Source of the DNA: an uncultured Burkholderiales bacterium
GTDB lineage: Bacteria; Pseudomonadota; Gammaproteobacteria; Burkholderiales; Burkholderiaceae_E
Assembly (NCBI GenBank): GCA_903831925.1
Contig: CAIKZV010000617.1
Coordinates: forward strand, 1-6,984
DNA length: 6,984 nucleotides
Direction: 5' to 3'
The notes beneath the pieces were generated by a model that saw only the letters and a program-made list of their open reading frames with translations, was not told the origin of the DNA and searched no databases. This document shows positions 1-5,053 of the stretch, one piece after another. The position numbers and the translations under genes were made by a program. The stretch's first letter is position 1. Each line of letters opens with the position of its first letter.

Positions 1-937
1 GGTCTTCGGCCTTGCCGTTGACTTTCTCCAGCGCCTGGTAGATCGGGACGGTCCCGATCGGCACCGGCGAATTGCGAATGATCCACTCGCGCGTCTCATG
101 GATGTGCTTGCCGGTGGAGAGGTCCATCACCGTGTCGCCGCCCCAGCGGATCGACCAGGTCATCTTCTCGACCTCTTCGCCGATTGACGAGCTGACCGCC
201 GAATTACCGATGTTGGCGTTGATCTTCACCAGGAAATTGCGACCGATGATCATCGGCTCGGTTTCGGGGTGATTGATATTGGCCGGGATGATGGCTCGGC
301 CACGTGCCACTTCGCTGCGCACGAACTCGGGCGTGATCTCGGCAGGAATCGCCGCACCAAACGACTCGCCGCGGTGCTGGCGCCCGAGCAGCTCGGCCAT
401 GCGCTCTCCGGTCGGGCCGGCCGCCTTGAGCGAGGCGATGTATTCGGCGCGACGCAGGTTCTCGCGAATCGCCACGAACTCCATTTCGGGCGTGATGATG
501 CCGCGGCGGGCATAGTGCATCTGGGTGACATTGGCGCCGGCCCGGGCGCGGCGCGGCGCACGCGTGAGATCAAAACGCAGCTCGTCCAGGCGAGTGTCGG
601 CCAGTCGGTCACGGCCGTATTGCGAACTCGGACCATCCATCAGCTCGGTATCACCGCGCTCGCTGATCCACTCGGCGCGCAGCGGCGCCAGACCCTTGCG
701 AATGTCGATATTGGCCGCCGGATCGGTGTAGGGCCCGCTGGTGTCGTAGACGAAGACCGGCGGATTGGGTTCGGCGCCCATCGAGGCCGAGGTGTCGTCT
801 TGCGAGATGGCGCGCATCGGCACGCGAATGTCGGGTCGCGAGCCTTCGACATAGAGCTTCATCGAGCGAGGCAAAGGCGCAACCGCCGCGGTATCGACGG
901 CGGCAGTGGCGGCGGCAAATTCGAGAGGTGCATTCAT
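1..937 (-). CDS. thiC: Phosphomethylpyrimidine synthase ThiC, N-terminal 312 residues (partial at left edge)
   Basis: ThiC is the cytoplasmic radical-SAM enzyme that rearranges aminoimidazole ribotide into hydroxymethylpyrimidine phosphate, the pyrimidine half of thiamine. Reading down from the ATG at 937 gives 312 uninterrupted codons. They contain family-typical blocks: SRPDIRVPMR (33-42), VYDTSGPYTDP (63-73), ANVTQMHYARRGIITPEMEF (135-154), IPAEITPEFVR (197-207), IPANINHPETEPMIIGRNF (217-235), KINANIGNSAV (238-248), the RWGGDTVMDLSTG block (264-276) and NSPVPIGTVPIYQALEKV (289-306). Family members are about 600-640 residues, so roughly half is present. The C-terminal cysteine cluster that binds the iron-sulfur centre is outside the window. 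The ATG at 937 is chosen because a GGGGA run sits 7 bases upstream and because the N-terminus MNAPLEF resembles betaproteobacterial ThiC. An ATG at 933 is out of frame. A TPP riboswitch lies upstream. Identification is very secure. Confidence 0.97.
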   Translation of the reverse strand, partial: MNAPLEFAAATAAVDTAAVAPLPRSMKLYVEGSRPDIRVPMRAISQDDTSASMGAEPNPPVFVYDTSGPYTDPAANIDIRKGLAPLRAEWISERGDTELMDGPSSQYGRDRLADTRLDELRFDLTRAPRRARAGANVTQMHYARRGIITPEMEFVAIRENLRRAEYIASLKAAGPTGERMAELLGRQHRGESFGAAIPAEITPEFVRSEVARGRAIIPANINHPETEPMIIGRNFLVKINANIGNSAVSSSIGEEVEKMTWSIRWGGDTVMDLSTGKHIHETREWIIRNSPVPIGTVPIYQALEKVNGKAED

Positions 938-979
938 GGCGGATTCCCCGGAAGTCGATCGTGGCATCGCTGGGGCTCC
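938..979 (-). promoter_or_regulatory. thiC ribosome binding site and possible sequestering hairpin
   Basis: GGGGA at 949-945 sits 7 bases before the thiC ATG and is the best Shine-Dalgarno candidate. Upstream, CCCC at 975-972 can pair with GGGG at 949-946. After a small internal loop, GGA at 979-977 can pair with TCC at 943-941, which would bury the ribosome site. The 22-base loop itself contains CGAT and ATCG, which can pair. This would suit a translational expression platform for the TPP riboswitch. The pairing is short, was found by eye, and could be chance. Confidence 0.35.
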
Positions 980-1023
980 ATCGAATCGGGGGATTGCGCA
1001 CGGCATTCATCGCGCTGGCCGAC

Positions 1024-1122
1024 TCGGCTTCCCTTCGGCGGCATTACCCGCATCAGGTTCGGAGGGTATCTCTCACCCGGTCGGCTCGCGCGATACGCGC
1101 CAGCCCGCCAGGACCCCTAGCA
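1024..1122 (-). promoter_or_regulatory. TPP riboswitch (Thi-box) in the thiC leader
   Basis: On the minus strand the conserved Thi-box parts appear in the right order. CTAGGGGT (1119-1112) is the 5' side of P1/P2. A GCGCG/CGCGC hairpin near 1088-1101 fits the variable P3. TGAGA is at 1075-1071, followed by ATACCC, which closes P2. GAACCTGAT (1060-1052) and GGGTAATGCC (1049-1040) form the P4/P5 arm, and GAAGGGAAGC (1036-1027) is the 3' side. This aptamer binds thiamine pyrophosphate and represses thiamine genes. The target is thiC, whose ATG lies about 87 bases downstream. No U-run terminator is visible between aptamer and ATG, so control of translation initiation is more likely than early termination; that is inference. 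The outer ends of P1 are approximate. Confidence 0.95.
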
Positions 1123-1133
1123 ACAGAAGGGGT
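1113..1133 (-). promoter_or_regulatory. Small inverted repeat overlapping the riboswitch 5' edge
   Basis: On the minus strand ACCCC (1133-1129) can pair with GGGGT (1117-1113) across an 11-base loop. The GGGGT arm is the same segment that should form the 5' side of riboswitch P2 with the later ACCC (about 1068-1065). The two pairings are therefore mutually exclusive. No U-tract follows, so this is not a convincing terminator for the upstream hydrolase gene. Function is unknown and chance is possible. Confidence 0.3.
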
Positions 1134-1134
1134 G

Positions 1135-1140
1135 ATCGTA
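1135..1140 (-). promoter_or_regulatory. Candidate -10 element for thiC
   Basis: TACGAT on the minus strand (1140-1135) matches four of six positions of the sigma-70 -10 consensus, including the first two and last two. Initiation would fall near 1128, just ahead of the riboswitch. No good -35 hexamer stands at the usual 16-18 base spacing, where the sequence reads about TCGCTG. The element is proposed because the leader needs a start point in the roughly 30 bases between the hydrolase stop and the aptamer. The evidence is weak. Confidence 0.25.
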
Positions 1141-1151
1141 CAGGATCGGCC

Positions 1152-2078
1152 TCAGGCAGCGACCCGATAGCGCCCGTCGTCCCGCCTGATCACACGCCCT
1201 TGCGCCTGCAGCTCGTCCAGATGCTGGGCAATGGTGTGACGCTCGACCGAATCGACGAAGCCCTCGGTCAAGCTGGTCGGATAGAGCAGGCGCTGTGTGA
1301 CCAGTTCATCAAGCGAACGGGTGTCGGCGCCGATCATCTCGAGCAGTCGCTCGCTGCGCTGGCCGATGCGAGCCTCGAAGGCGGCGAGCAGCGCATCGAA
1401 TTCGGTGCGGGAAGTGATCGCGCCCTTGTGATGCGAGGTGATCCAGACCGAGGCGGGCAGTTCGGCCACCGCCTTGAGCGTTGCGCGAAACTCGGCGAGA
1501 TTGGAGGTGGCGTCGCCGTAGTAAGGGCCGAAGCTCGAGAGGTCGATATCACCGATGAAGGCGATGCCGTGCGGCTCGACCATCAGAACGCAGTGGCCGG
1601 CGGTATGACCCGGCATATGAATGGCGCGCACCGTAAGACCACCGAGGTCAAAGGTGGCACCGTCGCGATAGCCAATGGCATCGGGGCGCGGCGCGTAATG
1701 GAAATCGCGTTCGATCTTGGCCCGAAAACCATCGAGCACCGACTGCGGATAGCCGTAATGGCGCGACAGCCCCTCCCAGCTTCGGGCGGCCTCGAGGTCG
1801 GCCTCATGAACATGCACCGGCACGCCCGGCAGCCGATGCAGCCCGGCCATATGGTCTTCATGCACATGACCCATGATCACCACGTCGGCATCGTCGAAAA
1901 GCGGCCCGATATGGTTGGCCACCTTGGGCGTATCAAACACCGCGCGCGTGTCGCTGCCGGTCACGATCAGTTGGTTGCCGTCCGGGTATTTGCCGTGCTT
2001 GTCGCCGAAACAGACCGTGACCGGTCCGAACTGCGCCTGTTCGATCGAGGGATTGGTGATTGAGGTCATTGAGGTCAT
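1152..2078 (-). CDS. Metallo-beta-lactamase-fold hydrolase with C-terminal winged-helix domain
   Basis: This 308-residue soluble protein has the dinuclear metal-site pattern of the metallo-beta-lactamase superfamily. HVHEDH is at 71-76 (H71, H73, D75, H76), the next ligand is H158 in PGHTAGH (156-162), the bridging aspartate is D177 in FIGDID (174-179), and H216 or H217 in TSHHKG is the last ligand. Residues about 240-308 carry a helix-rich tail ending in a strand pair (GRVIRRDDGRYRVA), which fits the winged-helix extension seen on LACTB2-like and glyoxalase II-like members. No signal peptide is apparent, so it probably acts in the cytoplasm. The substrate cannot be told; a thioester, phosphodiester or RNA substrate is possible. 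It starts 16 bases after the stop of the upstream transporter and ends about 30 bases before the thiC riboswitch. The ATG at 2078 and an in-frame ATG at 2069 lie in a repeated ATGACCTCA, so the true start may be three residues shorter. No strong Shine-Dalgarno is visible, which suggests coupling to the upstream gene. Confidence 0.9.
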   Translation of the reverse strand: MTSMTSITNPSIEQAQFGPVTVCFGDKHGKYPDGNQLIVTGSDTRAVFDTPKVANHIGPLFDDADVVIMGHVHEDHMAGLHRLPGVPVHVHEADLEAARSWEGLSRHYGYPQSVLDGFRAKIERDFHYAPRPDAIGYRDGATFDLGGLTVRAIHMPGHTAGHCVLMVEPHGIAFIGDIDLSSFGPYYGDATSNLAEFRATLKAVAELPASVWITSHHKGAITSRTEFDALLAAFEARIGQRSERLLEMIGADTRSLDELVTQRLLYPTSLTEGFVDSVERHTIAQHLDELQAQGRVIRRDDGRYRVAA

Positions 2079-2094
2079 GGTGATGAGCGTGGCG

Positions 2095-2964
2095 TCATGA
2101 TCGACGCGGAAAAAGACCGAGCGTCAGCGCGGTGCCGGTCAGCACGATGGCGCATCCGATCACCATCCGCAAGGTGATCGGCTCACCCAGATAGACCGCA
2201 GCCGATGCCATCGCCACGATCGGATTCAGAAAGGTGACCGAGATCGCCCGCACCGGGCCGATATCGCGCAACAGACCGAAGTAGAGGATGAAGCCCAACC
2301 CCGACGAGGCGATCCCCATGAAGATCACCTCCAGCCAGGCAACCAGCCCCGGATCCTGAGCAGGCCAGGTCATCAGCGCGAAGGGCGCGGCAATGAGCGC
2401 TGCCACCGTGATGCTGCCGGTAGCCAGCGACAGGGGATCGAGGCCGGTCAGAGCCACCTTCGCGTAATTCGAGGACACGCCCCAGAGCACCGTCACCGCA
2501 ATCGTGATCAGAATGGCCAGCGTGGCGCCCTGCGAGGCACCGACCTTGTCCCAGACCAGTACGGTGACCCCTGCGAAACCCACCATCAGACCGAGTGCGC
2601 GCATCGGCGTGATCCGGTCACGCAGCCAGACATGGGCGACGATCGCCGAAAACAGTGGGGCGGTCGATTGCAGAACCGCCAGCATGCCGGCCGAGATCGA
2701 CAGGGCAGAAAAGCCCAGCCCAAGAAACGGGACCGCGGTAAAAGCACTACCGTAGATCAACACACCGCGCCAGTAGGCGCGCATCGGTGCCAGACCGGTG
2801 CGCCACAGGGTCAGCGGCAACAGCACCAGCAGGCTTCCCATCGCCATGCGCAGAAACACCATCGGAAAAGGCCCGAAGGCCGGCGCAGACGACCGCATGA
2901 AGAGGTAGGCGCCCCCCCACAGGAAGGACAGCAACAGCAATCGGGCGATGTGGATCGGGCGCAT
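2095..2964 (-). CDS. DMT superfamily transporter, EamA type (10 membrane segments)
   Basis: This 289-residue inner-membrane protein has two tandem EamA repeats and about ten hydrophobic segments, near residues 7-25, 34-54, 66-84, 86-112, 122-139, 147-168, 178-198, 206-229, 238-260 and 265-285. Repeat ends carry the usual pattern: STAPLFSAIVAHVWLRDRIT (100-119) in the first half and NPIVAMASAAVYLGEPIT (247-264) in the second, the latter with the family-typical LGE. The N-terminal FLWGGAYLFMR is also characteristic. Members export or exchange metabolites and amino acids, and the substrate cannot be inferred from sequence. Length is typical and the gene is intact. It is the first gene of the leftward group, with the hydrolase 16 bases downstream, so co-transcription is likely. 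It diverges from the TetR-led efflux operon, but its start is about 120 bases from the candidate operator. A strong Shine-Dalgarno is not visible before the ATG. Confidence 0.93.
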   Translation of the reverse strand: MRPIHIARLLLLSFLWGGAYLFMRSSAPAFGPFPMVFLRMAMGSLLVLLPLTLWRTGLAPMRAYWRGVLIYGSAFTAVPFLGLGFSALSISAGMLAVLQSTAPLFSAIVAHVWLRDRITPMRALGLMVGFAGVTVLVWDKVGASQGATLAILITIAVTVLWGVSSNYAKVALTGLDPLSLATGSITVAALIAAPFALMTWPAQDPGLVAWLEVIFMGIASSGLGFILYFGLLRDIGPVRAISVTFLNPIVAMASAAVYLGEPITLRMVIGCAIVLTGTALTLGLFPRRS

Positions 2965-3087
2965 GGCATGGAGGCGGTTCGGTGCCGGCGCTGAACGCAG
3001 CGGCCGTCCGAATCATGCCTGCACCGCCAGGCTGTCGCGAATTCAGGCCCCTTGCCTCTCAGCAGACTATGGGGAAGGTCATCGATA

Positions 3088-3105
3088 AATGACCAGTCAG
3101 TCATT
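3088..3105. promoter_or_regulatory. Candidate TetR-family operator (18-base inverted repeat)
   Basis: AATGAC (3088-3093) and GTCATT (3100-3105) form a perfect 6-base inverted repeat around a 6-base spacer, CAGTCA. Size and symmetry suit a TetR-type dimer. The site lies about 60 bases upstream of the preferred TetR start and overlaps the -35 and spacer of a candidate promoter for that gene. It probably mediates autorepression of the efflux operon. An effect on the divergent EamA gene is possible but less obvious, since that start is over 120 bases away. Confidence 0.55.
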
Positions 3106-3118
3106 AAACTGCTATGCT
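3089..3118 (+). promoter_or_regulatory. Candidate sigma-70 promoter for the TetR/RND operon
   Basis: ATGACC (3089-3094) and TATGCT (3113-3118) each match four of six consensus positions and are 18 bases apart. Transcription would start near 3125. The ATG at 3114 would then lie inside the -10, which supports translation from the ATG at 3168 instead. The overlap with the inverted repeat is what a repressor-blocked promoter would look like. The elements were assigned by eye. Confidence 0.35.
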
Positions 3119-3167
3119 CCGGCGACCGCTGCGACACGACGGTCACCTCCCTTTTCTCCCGACGCTC

Positions 3168-3839
3168 ATGACGATTGCCGGACCCCACGACAGCCCTGTC
3201 CCCTCGGGGCAGCCGCCCCGCTGGGAGCGGCGCAAGGAGCGCCGCCCGGCCGAGCTGCTGGCCGCCGCGCTCGCCCGCTTTGTGGAGCACGGCTATGCAG
3301 GCACCCGCCTTGACGATATCGCGGCCAGTGCCGGCGTCTCGAAAGGCACGCTCTACCTGTATTTCCCGAACAAGGAAGAGCTCTTCAAGGCGCTGGTTCG
3401 CGAAAGCGTCGTGCCGCTGCTTGAGCGATTCAACGACCGGCTCGCCAGTTCAGACGAATCCGGCCCGGTGCTGATCGAACACTTCGTCAACACCTGGTGG
3501 CTCGAATTCGGCAGCACGAAGCTTGCCGGCCTGTGCAAACTCATCATGGCCGAGGCCGGCAATTTCCCGGAAGTGGCCCGTTTCTTTCACGATGAAGTGA
3601 TTCAGCCCAATAACGCGCTGGTCGCAGGTCTGATCCGTCGCGGCATCGAACGCGGCGAATTCAGGCAGGTCGATGTCGAGGCCACGGCCCATGTCCTGAT
3701 CTCGCCGCTGGTGCTCAAGGCGATCTGGGCCCACTCGTTCGAGCGCAGCGGCATTCAGGCCGAGTCGCTCGACCCGCAACGACTGCTCGCCACCCACATT
3801 CAACTCATTCAAGCCGCCCTGCTGCCCCTCAATCGATGA
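3168..3839 (+). CDS. TetR/AcrR-family transcriptional repressor of the RND efflux operon
   Basis: This 223-residue DNA-binding protein has the TetR N-terminal domain at about residues 22-70. The helix-turn-helix lies in LDDIAASAGVSKGTLYLYF (48-66), followed by the family-typical PNKEELF. The rest is the all-helical ligand and dimer domain, with a segment LCKLIMAEAGNFPEVARFF (122-140) like that of other AcrR-type regulators of efflux pumps. The frame is open back to an ATG at 3114, which would add 18 residues. The ATG at 3168 is preferred because the longer extension (MLRRPLRHDG...) is arginine-rich and unlike the family, and because the likely -10 covers the upstream ATG. Neither start has a strong Shine-Dalgarno. 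Its TGA overlaps the adaptor's ATG as ATGA, so the two are translationally coupled. It very likely represses its own operon in the absence of a pump substrate; the ligand is unknown. Confidence 0.92.
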   Translation: MTIAGPHDSPVPSGQPPRWERRKERRPAELLAAALARFVEHGYAGTRLDDIAASAGVSKGTLYLYFPNKEELFKALVRESVVPLLERFNDRLASSDESGPVLIEHFVNTWWLEFGSTKLAGLCKLIMAEAGNFPEVARFFHDEVIQPNNALVAGLIRRGIERGEFRQVDVEATAHVLISPLVLKAIWAHSFERSGIQAESLDPQRLLATHIQLIQAALLPLNR

Positions 3840-5035
3840 ATCGCAACCTTGTCTCGCGTGTTTTCATGGTCGTCGCCGTGGCGGCATTGCTGGCCGCAGG
3901 CGGCTGGTTCTACAAGACACGCGCTGCACGCAATGTCGCCGATGCGCAGTCATCCCAACAGGCCGACGCCAGGCCCGGTAGCCAAGCGGGTGCATCAGTT
4001 GCCTCAGGCGCCCCGGCCGCAGGCACCCTGGAGTTTTCTCAAAGCGACCTCTACACGCTTGCACCGCAAAGCCTGACCCGCAGCATCCCGCTCACCGGCA
4101 CGCTGCGTCCGGTCAATCAGACCGTGGTCAAGACCAAGGTGCAGGGAGAACTGCGCGAACTCACAGTGCGCGAAGGCACGAGCGTTCGACGCGGGCAGTC
4201 GCTGGGCCGCCTCGACCTGACCGAATACGAAGTTCGGGTCAAGGAGCGCGAAGCGCAGCTCAAATCGGCCGAGTCGCAGGTCGACCAGACCCTGCGCACC
4301 CTCGAGAACACCCGCCAGCTGAAGGAAAAAAACTTTGTTTCCCAAAGCGCCCTTGATGCCGCCCGATCGGGCTGGGAAGTTGCGGTCGGCAATCGCGATG
4401 CGGCCGCCGCGCAACTGGCGCTCGCGCGCAAGTCGCTCGCCGATGCGGTGCTGATCGCGCCGATCGATGGCGTCGTGGCCGAACGCTTTGCCCAGCCGGG
4501 CGAAAAGCTGCCGATCGATGGGCGCGTGCTGTCAATCGTCGACCTCTCGAAAATGGAGATCGAAGCGCCGGTGCCGGCCGCAGAGATCGGCAGCGTGAAG
4601 ATCGGCCAGTCGGTCGATCTGCGAATCGAAGGGGTGGCCAACCGGCAGATCGGTCAGATCGTGCGAATCGCGCCGGCCACTCAGGCGGGCACACGCTCGG
4701 TGCCGATCTACATTGCGCTGGACAATCGCGACCCGTCGGTTCGCGCTGGCCTCTTTGCCCAAGGCGTACTGGCGATCGAAAGACGCACGGGCGTACTGGC
4801 CATCCCGAGCGGCGCAGTGCGCGACGCCGGCGCGCGAACCTTCGTCTACGCAATCGACGGCGACAAGCTGATCGAGCGCGACATCAAGCTCGGCCTTCGC
4901 GACGAGACCGGCGCCGAAGGCTCGCGCATCGAAGTCGTGTCCGGGCTCAGCGCCGGTGATCGCATCGTCGCGACCAATCTGGGCAGTCTGCGGGCGGGAT
5001 CAAGCGTGCGCATCCTCGCTGCCACCCAACGCTGA
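3836..5035 (+). CDS. RND efflux periplasmic adaptor (membrane fusion protein, HlyD/AcrA type)
   Basis: This 399-residue protein links an RND pump to an outer-membrane channel. A single hydrophobic segment at about 8-25 follows a short basic N-terminus. No lipobox cysteine is visible (the protein has no cysteine here), so it is anchored by an uncleaved helix or a non-lipoprotein signal. An Ala/Ser/Gln-rich linker covers about 33-62. The first lipoyl half is about 96-127 (KTKVQGELRELTVREGTSV). An alpha-helical hairpin spans about 130-200, and the second lipoyl half is about 203-224 (VLIAPIDGVVAERFAQPGE). A beta-barrel covers about 235-312 and a membrane-proximal domain about 318-395 (LAIPSGAVRD, VVSGLSAGDRIVA). 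Length is normal. The start is fixed by the 4-base ATGA overlap with the repressor, and the pump begins 18 bases after its stop. The HlyD-type secretion family is an alternative, but the RND neighbour settles the call. Confidence 0.95.
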   Translation: MNRNLVSRVFMVVAVAALLAAGGWFYKTRAARNVADAQSSQQADARPGSQAGASVASGAPAAGTLEFSQSDLYTLAPQSLTRSIPLTGTLRPVNQTVVKTKVQGELRELTVREGTSVRRGQSLGRLDLTEYEVRVKEREAQLKSAESQVDQTLRTLENTRQLKEKNFVSQSALDAARSGWEVAVGNRDAAAAQLALARKSLADAVLIAPIDGVVAERFAQPGEKLPIDGRVLSIVDLSKMEIEAPVPAAEIGSVKIGQSVDLRIEGVANRQIGQIVRIAPATQAGTRSVPIYIALDNRDPSVRAGLFAQGVLAIERRTGVLAIPSGAVRDAGARTFVYAIDGDKLIERDIKLGLRDETGAEGSRIEVVSGLSAGDRIVATNLGSLRAGSSVRILAATQR

Positions 5036-5053
5036 CATCCGGACCAGATCCCC

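Noticed and set aside
651..1010. A 119-codon minus-strand frame starting in the thiC leader
   Set aside because: It is out of frame with thiC and overlaps its first 95 codons. A leader peptide is not needed when a TPP aptamer is present, and no ribosome site supports it.
269..1120. A 283-codon plus-strand open frame opposite thiC
   Set aside because: It covers both thiC and the riboswitch on the wrong strand, and its translation is low-complexity arginine and glycine rich.
906..2063. A 385-codon plus-strand open frame opposite the hydrolase, thiC leader and thiC start
   Set aside because: It crosses the Thi-box and is antisense to a hydrolase with intact metal-site motifs. Its translation shows no recognisable domain; long antisense frames are common in GC-rich coding DNA.
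3114..3167. The upstream ATG giving an 18-residue longer TetR protein
   Set aside because: The extension is unlike TetR N-termini and the ATG falls in the probable -10 hexamer; the ATG at 3168 is preferred, though without a strong ribosome site to prove it.
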